NCBI GenBank assembly: GCA_964016885.1
Contig: OZ024740.1
Location: 803,004-867,003, forward strand
Direction of reading: 5' to 3'
DNA from: Eledone cirrhosa
Taxonomy: Eukaryota; Mollusca; Cephalopoda; Octopoda; Eledonidae
Length of the DNA: 64,000 nt
Positions 1-15,100 of the stretch are shown piece by piece. The position numbers and the translations under genes are program-made. The number at the start of each line of letters is the position of its first letter. Position 1 is the first letter of the stretch. The notes beneath the pieces are model-generated. The model saw only the letters and a program-made list of their open reading frames with translations, did no database searches and had not been told where the DNA came from.

Positions 1-81
1 TATATGCACTTTTGATGAGTTGTAGTGCACCTCAGCATTGTACACAATATTTTCATTATTATTATCATTATTATTATTACA
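1..81 (+). mobile_element. 3' tail of a LINE-family element
   Basis: The segment with TTGATGAGTTGTAGTGCACC, then a GTACACAATA block and a (TTA)n-type tail, closely matches the 3' end of the LINE at 25690-27222 and of the second copy ending near 28320. Only the untranslated tail is inside the window; the rest of this copy would lie to the left. The simple TTA/ATT repeat at about 47-81 is the element's terminal microsatellite. Confidence 0.75.
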
Positions 82-532
82 CTCATTGATCCATTTTGCA
101 CTAACTCTGCATCAAGCACCCTCACCTAAATATTAACCAATCAAGGATCCAATACAGCTATCTGTTGGATGAGTATTGTATAGTGCCAAAAACGAAACCA
201 ATCAGTTTAACAGAAAGTTTCCAGACAAGAAACACGCATATTTTGCTATCCTCAAACACGTTTACACATGGCATGAAATATAACTAATCCGAGATGGCTA
301 GGTTTCATCTTCTAACTGGATATACGAAATCCATTATGTCTTGACAACAACATGAGGTAACATTATGTTATTCACAGACACACTTTGTACACTGTTCCAT
401 ATCAGAATGTATTTCCTTCGTCACATTCACAAACAGTATTGAAAATATGTTCTTCGGCAAATAAAAATGTTTTGTTCATAATATTTCAACTAGCGATTGC
501 TCTACTCCACGCACGACCACCATAAATTAATG
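82..532. other. Unannotated AT-rich DNA
   Basis: I see no coding frame of note, no RNA gene and no clear repeat here. The base composition resembles ordinary non-coding animal DNA. Confidence 0.6.
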
Positions 533-723
533 ACCAGCTCAACACAAGTATTGGTAGAGCGTCAGACACCATGCTTTGCAGTATTGTTATGGTCCTTTGC
601 ATTCTAAGTTCAAATCCTGCCGAGGTTAACTTCGACTTTCATACTTACTAATTCGATAAAATAAAGTACCAGTAATGGACTGCCGTAATGGATTTGTGCC
701 GAAAAATAGAAACACTATTAATG
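533..723 (+). mobile_element. tRNA-derived SINE, cephalopod type
   Basis: A box A-like stretch (TTGGTAGAGCGTCAGAC, from 551) and a box B-like stretch (GTTCAAATCC, 608-617) mark a polymerase III promoter of tRNA origin. They are followed by the non-tRNA body TTCGATAAAATAAAGTACC and a 3' part ending TTGTGCCGAAAAATAGAAAC. SINEs with a GATAAAATAAGTACCAGT body are well known from squid and octopus. ATTAATG occurs at both edges (526-532 and 717-723) and may be a short target-site duplication, but 7 bp is weak. A second, truncated copy of the same family is at 22069-22138. Confidence 0.75.
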
Positions 724-1270
724 TGCAATAAGAGCAAAATATAACGACATTGCTCAATTATTTTATCTAATGTTGTAATAACACAAGGAAATGTTGTTTG
801 TGTATTTTTTTATATATTTGCTCATAGGCTTTTACAATTTCGCTCAGCCAACAACTATTAAAAAGTGAGTTGCTTAAGATAACAATTTAATCACAAATTG
901 TTGCTATCTTTTAATACACTCCAACAAGTCATCAAATTATGTACAATAAAAACAAATCTTATTAATTTGCTCAGGGAATATAAAGAAAATGTATATACAC
1001 TGATAATTGCAATTGTATGTAAATATTTTGTTTTTGTATTGTTTATTTTATGTTTTCTATTATGTATAATATATTGATTTAATATTGATTGTTTTTTGTA
1101 GTTGTTTATATTAAAAGTCTGAAAATATTTTTATACATCTTACACTAATATTTATAAGATAATTTATAATAACAATTACATAATCTAATTACATTACAAC
1201 GATAATTTATTATTAATATATATCCTCTTTAACTAGAGTTATTACAAGCGTTGCCTTAAAAAAATATTAA
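724..1270. other. AT-rich DNA without a recognised gene
   Basis: Very AT-rich sequence with frequent stops in all frames. I recognise no exon, RNA gene or repeat family. Confidence 0.6.
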
Positions 1271-1479
1271 ACTAGACATGAAAAATGCGCAAGCTCAAAA
1301 GTGCCACAGAATGTTATAATAAACCTTCAAAAGTGTGGGACTAGAGTTGTTGCTAAAAAATATTGTAATCATTATATATCGTACATTCTGTGGCATCCTT
1401 TATAAAAATAGCTTAAACCAACGAAGCCTTTATTTTTACGCTATTTCACTTAGTTAATTCTTAGAGTGTAACATATAAA
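1271..1479 (+). repeat. Left terminal inverted repeat
   Basis: Reverse complement of 2018-2227 with only a few mismatches, for example AAAAGTGCC here against AAAGGTGCC in the other arm and ATAGCTTAAACC against ATAGGTTAAACC. The low divergence between arms suggests a fairly young insertion or gene conversion between the arms. Confidence 0.85.
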
Positions 1480-1888
1480 AATAAATACATCTATGTTTAA
1501 TGTAATAACAGCTATAAATAATTACGTAATATTATTATCATATACTCATAGTAACAAAATAATTGTGTTGAAAATTAATATGATGCTTATATGAACGATC
1601 AAATCTATAATGATAATTTCTTAAATATACTAATAGTAAAATAATTTAGTTATCTATTGTTACATTTTCATAGAACTATAATATTAACAATCGTATTGCA
1701 TTATCAAATTTTTATCACTACAAACTTTCATATTGGAATTACCTTAAGCCACTTATTATTACTTCGCTTTCGTACTTTTACAGCTGTAGATATTGCGCTG
1801 TATCTTATATCTAATATCAATATCTCATGGTAATTTGCATGCAGTGTAAAATAGGTTTATTAATAACTTTAATATGAAATGTATTATA

Positions 1889-1976
1889 CAGGGCTGCGGA
1901 GTCGGCCAAAAATTGACTGGCTCCAACTCAGGATCCGATATTCCATTATTTCCTAAATTTCAGCTCCGCAGCTCTG
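1889..1976. mobile_element. 88-bp mini-MITE nested in the TIR element
   Basis: The segment starts CAGGGCTGCGGAG and ends CTCCGCAGCTCTG, which are inverted repeats with one mismatch. It is GC-rich against its AT-rich surroundings. CAGGGCTG(T/C)GGAGTCGG termini are common on small hAT-like MITEs in animals. An 8-bp target duplication is only partly matched (GTATTATA left, TTATATTA right), so the superfamily is tentative. Confidence 0.55.
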
Positions 1977-2017
1977 TTATTATATTAATTAATTTATTTT
2001 ATAGTTGTAAATCATAA

Positions 2018-2227
2018 TTTTATATGTTACACTCTAAGAATTAACTAAGTGAAATAGCGTAAAAATAAAGGCTTCGTTGGTTTAACCTATTTTTATAAAG
2101 GATGCCACAGAATGTACGATATATAATGATTACAATATTTTTTAGCAACAACTCTAGTCCCACACTTTTGAAGGTTTATTATAACATTCTGTGGCACCTT
2201 TGAGCTTGCGCATTTTTCATGTCTAGT
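2018..2227 (-). repeat. Right terminal inverted repeat
   Basis: Mirror arm of 1271-1479. Its outer end (CATGTCTAGT, ending 2227) is followed at once by the first monomer of the 16-bp array, so the transposon end and the array edge coincide. Confidence 0.85.
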
Positions 2228-5200
2228 AATTACATTACTCTATATTTACATTACTCTATAATTACATTACTCTAAATTACATTACTCTATATATACACTA
2301 CTCTAAATTTACACTACTCTATATTTACATTACCCTATAATTACACTAGTCTATATTTAGATTACACTATATTTACACTACTCTATATTTACACTACACT
2401 ATATTTACACTACTCTATATTTACACTACTCTATATTTACATTACTTTATATTTACATTACACTATATTTACATTACTCTATATTTACATTACTCTATAT
2501 TTACACTACTTTATATTTACACTACTCTATATTTACATTACTCTATATTTATATTACTCTATAATTACATTATTCTATAATTACATTAATCTATATTTAC
2601 ACTAATCTATATTTACATTACTCTATATTTACACTAATCTATAATCACAATGCTCTATAATTACATTACTCTATAATTACATTACTCTATATTTACACTA
2701 CTCTATATTTACATTACTCTATATTTACATTACTCTATATTTACAATACTTTATATTTACACTACTCTATATTTACATTACTCTATATTTATATTACTCT
2801 ATAATTACATTATTCTATAATTACATTAATCTATATTTACAATATTCTATATTTACATTACTCAATATTTACACTACTCTATAATTACACTACTTTATAT
2901 TTACATTACTCTATATTTACACTACTCTATATATACATTACTCTATATTTACATTACTATATATTTACACTACTCTATAATTACAATACTCTATAATTAC
3001 ATTACTCTATATTTACACTACTCTATAATTACATTACTCTATAATTAAATTACTCTATATTTACACTACTCTATATTAACACTACTCTATATTTACACTA
3101 CTCTATATTTACATTACACAATATTTACACTACTCTATATATACATTACTCAATATTTATGTTACTCTATAATTACATTACTCTATATTTACATTACTCT
3201 ATAATTACATTACTTTATATTTACACTACTCTATATTGAAACTACTCTATATTTACACTACTCTATATTTACATTACTCTATAATTACACTACTTTATAT
3301 TTACACTACTCTATATTTACATTACTCTTTATTTACACTACTCTATATTTACATTACTCTATTTTTACACTACTCTATATTTACATTATTCTATAATTAT
3401 ATTACTCTATATTTACATTACTCTATATTTACATTACTCTATATTTACATGACTCTATAATTACAATACTCTATAATTACATTGCTCTATATTTTCACTA
3501 CTCTATATTTACACTACTCTATATTTACACTACTCTATATTTACATTACACTATATTTACACTACTCTATATATACATTACTATATATTTACACTACTCT
3601 ATATTTACATTACTCTATATTTACATTACTCTATGTTTACATTACTCTATATTTACAATACTTTATATTTACACTACTCTATATTTACATTACTCTATAT
3701 TTATATTACTCTATAATTACATTATTCTATAATTACATTAATCTATATTTACACTACTCTATATTTACATTACTCTCTATTTACACTACTCTATAATTAC
3801 AATACTCTATAATTACATTACTCTATATTTACACTACTCTATAATTACATTACTCTATAATTAAATTACTCTATATTTACACTATATATTTACACTACTC
3901 TATATTTTCACTACTCTATATTTACATTACTCAATATTTACATTACCCTAAATTACATTACTCTATAATTACATTACTCTATATTTACATTACTCTATAA
4001 TTAAGTAACTCTATATTTACATTACTCTAAATTACATTATTCTATATTTACACTACACTATATTTACACTGCTCTATATTTACATTACTCTATATTTACA
4101 CTACTCTATATTTACACTACTCTATATTTACACTACTCTATAATTACACTATTCTATATTTACCTTACTCTATATATGTATTACTCTATATTTACATTAC
4201 TCTATATTTACACTACTCTATAATTACAATACTCTATAATTACATTGCTCTATATTTACACTACTCTATATTTACACTACTCTATATTTACATTAGACTA
4301 TATATACATTACTCTATATATACATTACTCTATATTTACACTACTCTATATTTACATTACTCTATATTTACATTACTCTAAATTACATTACTCTATATTT
4401 ACACTACTCTATTTTTACACTACTCTATATTTACATTACTTTATATTTACACTACTCTATATTTAAATTAATCTATATTTACACTACTCTATATTTAAAT
4501 TACTCTATATTTACACTACTCTATATTTACATTACTCTATAATTACATTATTCTATATTTACACTACACTATATTTACACTGCTCTATATTTACATTACT
4601 CTATATTTACACTACTCTATATTTACACTACTCTATATTTACACTACTCTATAATTACATTACTCTATATTTACACTACTCTATAATTACATTACTCTAT
4701 ATTTGCATTACTCTATATTTACACTACTCTATATTTACACTACTTTATATTTACATTACTCTATATTTACACTACTCTATATTTACATTACTCTATATTT
4801 ACACTACTCTATATTTACATTACTCTATATTTACACTACTCTATATTTACATTACTCTATATTTACACTACTCTATATTTACATTACTTTATAATTACAT
4901 TACTTTATAATTACATTACTCTATATTTACATTACACTATATTTACATTACTCTATAATTACATTACTCTATATTTAAATTACTCTAAATTACATTACTC
5001 TATATTTACACTACTCTATATTTACATTACTCTATAATTACATTACTCTATATTTACATTACTCTATATTTACATTACTCTATATTTACATTACTCTATA
5101 TTTACACTACTCTATATTTACACTACTCTATATTTACATTACTCTATATTTACACTACTCTATATTTACATTACTCTATATTTACACTACTCTATAATTA

Positions 5201-8200
5201 CACAACTTTATATTTACATTACTCTATATTTACACTACTCTATATATACATTACTCTATATTTACATTACTCTATGTTTACATTACTCTATATTTACAAT
5301 ACTTTATATTTACACTACTCTATATTTACATTACTCTATATTTATATTACTCTATAATTACATTATTCTATAATTACATTAATCTATATTTACACTACTC
5401 TATATTTACATTACTCTCTATTTACACTACTCTATAATTACAATACTCTATAATTACATTACTCTATATTTACACTACTCTATAATTACATTACTCTATA
5501 ATTAAATTACTCTATATTTACACTATATATTTACACTACTCTATATTTACACTACTCTATAATTACATTACTCTATAATTAAATTACTCTATTTTTACAC
5601 TAATCTATATTAACATAACTCTATAGTTACACTACTCTATATTTACATTACACAATATTTACACTACTCTATATATACATTACTCTATATTTATATTACT
5701 CTATAATTACATTACTCTATATTTACATTACTCTATAATTACATTACTTTATATTTACACTACTCTATATTGACACTACTCTATATTTACACTACTCTAT
5801 ATTTACATGACTCTATAATTACACTACTTTATATTTACACTACTCTATATTTACATTACTCTATATTTACACTACTCTATATTTACATTACTCTATATTT
5901 ACACTACTCTATATTTACATTACTCTATAATTACATTACTCTATATTTACATTACTCTATATTTACATTACTCTATATTTACATTACTCTATAATTACAA
6001 TACTCTATAATTACATTGCTCTATATTTACGCTACTCTATATTTATACTACTCTATATTTACACTACTCAATATTTACATTACACTATATTTACACTACT
6101 CTATATATACATTACTCTATATTTACACTACTCTATATTTACATTACTCTTTAATTACATTACTCTTTATTTACATTACTCTATAATTACATTACTCTAT
6201 ATTTACATTACTCTAAATTAAATTACTCTATATTTACACTACTCTATATTTACAATACTCTATAATTACACTACTTTATATTTACATTATTCTATATTTA
6301 CACTACTCTATATATACATTACTCTATATTTACATTAGTATATATTTACACTACTCTATGTTTATAATACTTTATAATTACATTACTCTATGTTTACATT
6401 ACTCTACATTTACATTACTCTATAATTACATTATTCTATATATACACTACTCTATATTTACATTACTCTATAATTACATTACTCTATATTTGCATTACTC
6501 TATATTAACATTACACCATATTTACATTACTCTATAATTACATTACTCTATATTTACATTACTCTAAATTACATTACTCTATATTTATACTACTCTATAT
6601 ATACATTACTCTATATTTACATTACTATATATTTACACTACTCTATATTTATATTACTCTATAATTATATTACTCTATATTTACATTACTCTATATTTAC
6701 ATTACTCTACATTTACATTACTCTATAATTACATTATTCTATATATACACTACTCTATATTTACATTACTCTATAATTACATTACTCTATATTTACATTA
6801 CTCTATATTTACATTACACCATATTTACATTACTCTATAATTACATTACTCTATATTTACATTACTCTAAATTACATTACTCTATATTTATACTACTCTA
6901 TATATACATTACTCTATATTTACATTACTATATATTTACACTACTCTATATTTATATTACTCTATAATTATATTACTCTAAATTACATTACTCTATATTT
7001 ACACTACTCTATATTTACACTACTCTATATTTACATTACTCTATAATTACACCACTCTATATTTACATTACTCTATAATTACATTATTTATATTTACACT
7101 ACTCTATATTTACATTACTCTATATTTACACTACTCTATATTTACATTACTCTATATTTACATTACTCTATATTTATATTACTCTATAATTACATTACTC
7201 TATATTTACATTACTCTACATTTACATTACTCTATATTTATATTACTCTATAATTACATTACTCTATATTTACATTACTCTACATTTACATTACTTTATA
7301 ATTACATTACTCTATATTTACACTACTCTATATTTACATTACACTATATTTACACTACTCTATATATACATTACTCTATATTTACATTACTCTATAATTA
7401 CAGTACTCTATATTTACATTACTCTATAATTAAATTACTTTATATTTACACTACTCTATATTTACATTACTCTATATTTACACTACTCTATATTTACATT
7501 ACTCTATATTTACATTACTCTATATTTATATTACTCTATAATTACATTACTCTATATTTACATTACTCTATATTTACACTACTCTATATTTATATTTCTC
7601 TTTAATTCCATTACTCTATATTTACATTACTCTATAATTACATTACTCTATATTTACATTACTCTAAATTAAATTACTCTATATTTACACTACTCTATAT
7701 TTACACTACTCTATAATTACACAACTTTATATTTACATTATTCTATATTTACACTACTCTATATATACATTACTCTATATTTACATTAATATATATTTAC
7801 ACTACTCTATGTTTATATTACTTTATAATTACATTACTCTATATTTACATTACTCTACATTTACATTACTCTATAATTACATTATTCTATATATACACTA
7901 CTCTATATTTACATTACTCAATAATTACATTACTCTATATTTACATTACTCTAAATTACATTACTTTATATTTATACTACTCTATATATACATTACTCTA
8001 TATTTACATTACTATATATTTACACTTCTCTATATTTATATTACTTTATAATTACATTACTCTATATTTACATTACTCTACATTTACATTACTCTATAAT
8101 TACATTACTCTATATTTACACTACTCTATATTTACATTACACTATATTTACACTACTCTATATATACATTACTCTATATTTACATTACTCTATATTTACA

Positions 8201-8530
8201 CTACTCTATATTTACATTACTCTATAATTACATTACTCTATAATTACATTACTCTATATTTACATTACTCTATATTTACATTACTCTATATTTACATTAC
8301 TGTATAATTACAATACTCTATAATTACATTGCTCTATATTTACGCTACTCTATATTTACACTACTCTATATTTACACTACTCTATATTTACATTACACTA
8401 TATTTACACTACTCTATATATACATTATTCTATATTTACACTACTCTATATTTACATTACTCTATATTTACATTACTCGATATTTACAATACTTTATATT
8501 TACACTACTCTATATTTACAATACTCTATA

Positions 8531-8653
8531 ATATAGAGTAGTGTAAATATAGAGTAATGTAAATATAGAGTAGTGTAAATATAAAGTAATGTAATTATAG
8601 AGTAATGTAAATATAGAGTAATGTAATTATAGAGTAATGTAAATGTAGAGTAA
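8531..8653 (-). repeat. Inverted block inside the 16-bp array (copy 1)
   Basis: Here the monomer switches to its reverse complement (TATAGAGTAATGTAAA type) for about 123 bp and then switches back. The left junction CTCTATAATATAGAG is a near-perfect palindrome and the right junction GAGTAATTTACATTACTC is another. The array could fold into a hairpin at this point. Confidence 0.9.
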
Positions 8654-11600
8654 TTTACATTACTCTATAATTACATTACTCTATATTTACATTACTCTAT
8701 AATTACATTACTTTATATTTACACTACTCTATATTTACATTACTCTATATTTACACTACTCTATATTTACATTACTCTATATTTACACTACTCTATATTT
8801 AGATTACTCTATAATTACATTACTCTATATTTACATTACTCTATATTTACACTACTCTATATTTACATTACTCTTTAATTACATTACTCTTTATTTACAT
8901 TACTTTATAATTACATTACTCTATATTTACATTACTCTATATTTACATTAGACTATATTTACACTACTCTCTATATGAATTACTCTATATTTACATTACT
9001 CTATAATTACCTTACTCTATAATTACATTATTCTATATATATTATTCTACATTATATATATACATTATTCTACATTATATTTGCATTACTCTATATTTAT
9101 ACTACTCTATATATACATTACTCTATATTTACATTACTATATATTTACACTACTCTATATTTATATTACTTTATAATTACATTACTATATATTTACATTA
9201 CTCTACATTTACATTACTCTATAATTACATTACTCTATATTTACACTACTCTATATTTACATTCCTCTATATTTACACTACTCTATATATACATTACTCT
9301 ATATTTACATTACTCTATAATTACACTACTCTATATTTACACTACTCTATATTAACATTACTTTATATTTACACTACTCTATATTTACATTACTCTATAT
9401 TTACATTACTCTATATTTACACTACTCTATATTTACATTACTCTATATTTACACTACTCTCTATTTACATTACTCTATAATTACATTACTCTATATTTAC
9501 ATTACTCTATATTTACACTACTCTATATTTACATTACTCATTAATTACATTACTCTTTATTTACATTTCTCTATAATTACATTACTCTATATTTACATTA
9601 CTCTAAATTAAATTACTCTATATTTACACTACTCTATATTTACAATACTCTATAATTACACTACTTTATATTTACATTATTCTATATTTACACTACTCTA
9701 TATATACATTACTCTATATTTACATTAGTATATATTTACACTACTCTATGTTTATATTACTTTATAATTACATTACTCTATATTTACATTACTCTACATT
9801 TACATTACTCTATAATTACATTATTCTATATATACACTACTTTATATTTACATTACTCTATAATTACATTACTCTATATTTACATTACTCTAAATTACAT
9901 TACTCTATATTTATACTACTCTATATATACATTACTCTATATTTACATTACTATATATTTACACTACTCTATATTTATATTACTTTATAATTACATTACT
10001 CTATATTTACATTACTCTACATTTACATTACTCTATAATAACATTACTCTATATTTACACTACTCTATATTTACATTACACTATATTTACACTACTCTAT
10101 ATATACATTACTCTATATTTACACTACTCTATATTTACATTACACTATATTTACACTACTCTATATATACATTACTCTATATATAAATTACTCTATATTT
10201 ACACTACTCTATATTTACATTACTCTATAATTACATTACTCTATATTTACATTACACCATATTTACATTACTCTATAATTACATTACTCTATATTTACAT
10301 TACTCTAAGTTACATTACTCTATATTTATACTACTCTATATATACATTACTCTATATTTACATTACTATATATTTACACTACTCTATATTTATATTACTC
10401 TATAATTATATTACTCTATATTTACATTACTCTATATTTACATTACTCTATATTTACATTACTCTATATTTACACTACTCTATAATTACACCACTCTATA
10501 TTTACATTACTCTATAAGTACATTATTTATATTTACACTACTCTATATTTACATTACTCTATATTTACACTACTCTATATTTACATTACTCTATATTTAC
10601 ATTACTGTATATTTATATTACTCTATAATTACATTACTCTATATTTACATTACTCTACATTTACATTACTCTATATTTATATTACTCTATAATTACATTA
10701 CTCTATATTTACATTACTCTACATTTACATTACTTTATAATTACATTACTCTATATTTACACTACTCTATATTTACATTACACTATATTTACACTACTCT
10801 ATATATACATTACTCTATATTTACATTACTCTATAATTACATTACTCTATATTTACATTACTCTATAATTACATTTCTTTATATTTACACTACTCTATAT
10901 TTACATTAGTCTATATTTACACTACTCTATATTTACATTACTCTATATTTACATTACTCTATATTTATATTACTGTATAATTACATTACTCTATATTTAC
11001 ATTACTCTATATTTACACTAATCTATATTTATATTTCTCTTTAATTCCATTACTCTATATTTACATTACTCTATAATTACATTACTCTATATTTACATTA
11101 CTCTAAATTAAATTACTCTATATTTACACTACTCTATATTTACACTACTCTATATTTACATTACTCTATAATTACATTATTCTATATTTACACTACTCTA
11201 TATTTACACTACTCTATATTTACATTACTCTATAATTACATTATTCTATATTTACATTACTCTATAATTACCTTACTCTATAATTACATTACTCTATATA
11301 TATTATTCTACATTATATATATATACATTATTCTACATTATATTTGCATTACTCTATATTTATACTACTCTATATATACATTACTCTATATTTACATTAC
11401 TATATATTTACACTACTCTATATTTATATTACTTTATAATTACATTACTCTATATTTACATTACTCTACATTTACATTACTCAATAATTACATTACTCTA
11501 TATTTACACTACTCTATATTTTCATTACACTATATTTACACTACTCTATATATACATTACTCTATATTTACATTACTCTATATTTACACTACTCTATATT

Positions 11601-12029
11601 TACATTACTCTATAATTACATTACTCTATAATTACATTACTCTATATTTACATTACTCTATATTTACACTACTCTATATTTACATTACACTATATTTACA
11701 CTACTCTATATATACATTACTCTATATTTACACTACTCTATATTTACATTACTCTATATTTACATTACTCTATATTTACATTACTCTATATTTACATTAC
11801 TCTATATTTACAATACTTTATATTTACACTACTCTATATTTACATTACTCTATATTTATATTACTCTATAATTACATTATTCTATAATTACATTAATCTA
11901 TATTTACACTACTCTATATTTACATTACTCTTTAATTACATTACTCTTTATTTACATTACTCTATAATTACATTACTCTATATTTACATTACTCTAAATT
12001 AAATTACTCTATATTTACACTACTCTATA

Positions 12030-12152
12030 ATATAGAGTAGTGTAAATATAGAGTAATGTAAATATAGAGTAGTGTAAATATAAAGTAATGTAATTATAGA
12101 GTAATGTAAATATAGAGTAATGTAATTATAGAGTAATGTAAATGTAGAGTAA
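12030..12152 (-). repeat. Inverted block inside the 16-bp array (copy 2)
   Basis: Essentially the same 123-bp reversed block and the same junctions as at 8531-8653, exactly 3,499 bp to the right. Sequence to its right also follows the first copy, with a short deletion (ATTTCTTTATATTTACAC after the first ~20 bp). This points to duplication of a block of several kb, not to two separate inversions. Confidence 0.9.
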
Positions 12153-15100
12153 TTTACATTACTCTATAATTACATTTCTTTATATTTACACTACTCTATA
12201 TTTACGTTACTCTATATTTACACTACTCTATATTTACATTACTCTATATTTACACTACTCTATATTTAGATTACTCTATAATTACATTACTCTATATTTA
12301 CATTACTCTATATTTACACTACTCTATATTTACATTACTCTTTAATTACATTACTCTTTATTTACATTACTCTATAATTACATTACTCTATATTTACATT
12401 ACTCTATATTTACATTAGACTATATTTACACTACTCTATATAAACATTACTCTATATTTACATTACTCTATAATTACCTTACTCTATAATTACATTATTC
12501 TATATATATTATTCTACATTATATATATACATTATTCTACATTATATTTCCATTACTCTATATTTATACTACTCTATATATACATTACTCTATATATATA
12601 TTACTATATATTTACACTACTCTATATTTATATTACTTTATAATTACATTACTATATATTTACATTACTCTACATTTACATTACTCTATAATTACATTAC
12701 TCTATATTTACACTACTCTATATTTACATTACACTATATTTACACTACTCTATATATACATTACTCTATATTTACATTACTCTATAATTACACTACTCTA
12801 TATTTACACTACTCTATATTAACATTACTTTATATTTACACTACTCTATATTTACATTACTCTATATTTACATTACTCTATATTTACACTACTCTATATT
12901 TACATTACTCTATATTTACACTACTCTATATTTACATTACTCTATAATTACATTACTCTATATTTACATTACTCTATATTTACACTACTCTATATTTACA
13001 TTACTCATTAATTACATTACTCTTTATTTACATTTCTCTATAATTACATTACTCTATATTTACATTACTCTAAATTAAATTACTCTACATTTACACTACT
13101 CTATATTTACACTACTCTATAATTACACTACTTTATATTTACATTATTCTATATTTACACTACTCTATATATACATTACTCTATATTTACATTAGTATAT
13201 ATTTATACTACTCTACGTTTATATTACTTTATAATTACATTACGCTATATTTACATTACTCTACATTTACATTACTCTATAATTACATTATTCTATATAT
13301 ACACTACTCTATATTTACATTACTCTATATTTACACTACTCTATAATTACAATACTCTATAATTACATTGCTCTATATTTACATTACTCTATATTTACAC
13401 TAATCTATATTTACACTACTCTATATTTACATTACACTATATTTACATTACTCTATATTTACACTACTCTATAATTACATTATGCTATATTTACATTACT
13501 CTATATTTTTATTACTGTATATTTACATTACTCTATATTTACATTACTCTATATTTACACTACTCTATAATTACAATACTCTATAATTACCTTACTCTGT
13601 ATTTACACTACTCTATATTTACATTACTCTATATTTACACTACTCTATAATTACATTACTCTATATTTACACTACTCTATATTTACACTACTAAATATTT
13701 ACACTACTCTATATTTACACTACTCTATATTTACATTACACTATATTTACACTACTCTATATATACATTACTCTATATTTACATTACTATATATTTACAC
13801 TCTATATTTATATTACTTTAAAATTACATTACCCTATATTTACATTACTCTACATTTACATTACTCTATAATTACATTACTCTATATTTACACTACTCTA
13901 TAATTACAATACTCTATAATTAAATTATTCTATATTTACACTACTCTATATTTACACTACTCTATATTTACATTACTCTATATTTACATTACTCTATATC
14001 TTTATTACTCTATATTTACATTACTCTATATTTACATTACTCTATATTTACACTACTCTATAATTACAATACTCTATAATTACATTACTCTATATTTACA
14101 CTACTCTATAATTACATTACTCTATATTTACATTACTCTATATTTACACTACTCTATATTTACACTACTCTATATTTACATTACTCTATATTTACACGAC
14201 TCTATGTTTACATTACTCTATATTTATACTACTCTATATTTACATTACTTTATAATTACATTACTCTATATTTACATTACTCTATATTTACATTACTCTA
14301 TAATTACATTACTCTATATTTACAATCCTCTAAATTAAATTACTCTATATTTACAGTACTCTATATTTACACTACACTATAATTACACTATATTATATTT
14401 GCATTACTCTATGTTTATACTACTCTATATATACATTACTCTATATTTACATTACTATATATTTACACTACTCTATAGTTATATTTCTTTATAATTACAT
14501 TACTCTATATTTACATTACTCTATATTTACATTACTCTATAATTACATTACTCTATATTTACACTACTCTATATTTACATTACTCTATATTTACACTACT
14601 CTATAATTACATTACTCTATATATACATTACTCTATATTTACATTACTCTATATTTACACTACTCTATATTTACATTACTCTATAATTACATTACTCTAT
14701 ATTTACATTACTCTAAATTAAATTACTCTATATTTACACTACTCTATATTTACACTACTCTATATTTACACTACTCTATATTTGCACTAAGCTATATTTA
14801 CATTACACTATACTTACACTACTCTATATATACATTACTCTATATTTACATTACTCTATAATTACTCTACTGTATAATTACATTACTCTATATTTACATT
14901 ACTCTATATTTACACTACTCTATATTTCCAGTACTCTATAATTACATTACTATATATTTACACTACTCTATATTTACATTACTCTTTATTTACTCTACTC
15001 TATAATTACAATACACTATAATTACAATACTCTATAATTACATTACTCTATATTTACACTACTCTATATTTACACTACTCTATATTTACATTACTCTATA

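Larger units (their letters stand above)
1271..2227. mobile_element. Non-autonomous TIR element, 957 bp
   Basis: Two ~209-bp arms at 1271-1479 and 2018-2227 are near-perfect reverse complements, with outer ends ACTAGACATGAAAAATGCGC. The ~540-bp centre is AT-rich and has no coding frame, so the element could only move with an outside transposase. Each arm also holds a nested inverted pair, TGCCACAGAATGT and its complement (1302-1314 with 1383-1395; 2103-2115 with 2184-2196). No convincing target-site duplication is visible: the left flank is AT-rich and the right edge abuts the 16-bp array. The superfamily is unassigned; long TIRs without coding sequence also fit a foldback element. Confidence 0.8.

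Noticed and set aside
551..625. A true tRNA gene
   Set aside because: Box A and box B-like stretches are present, but the stems are not maintained and the sequence continues into a SINE body.
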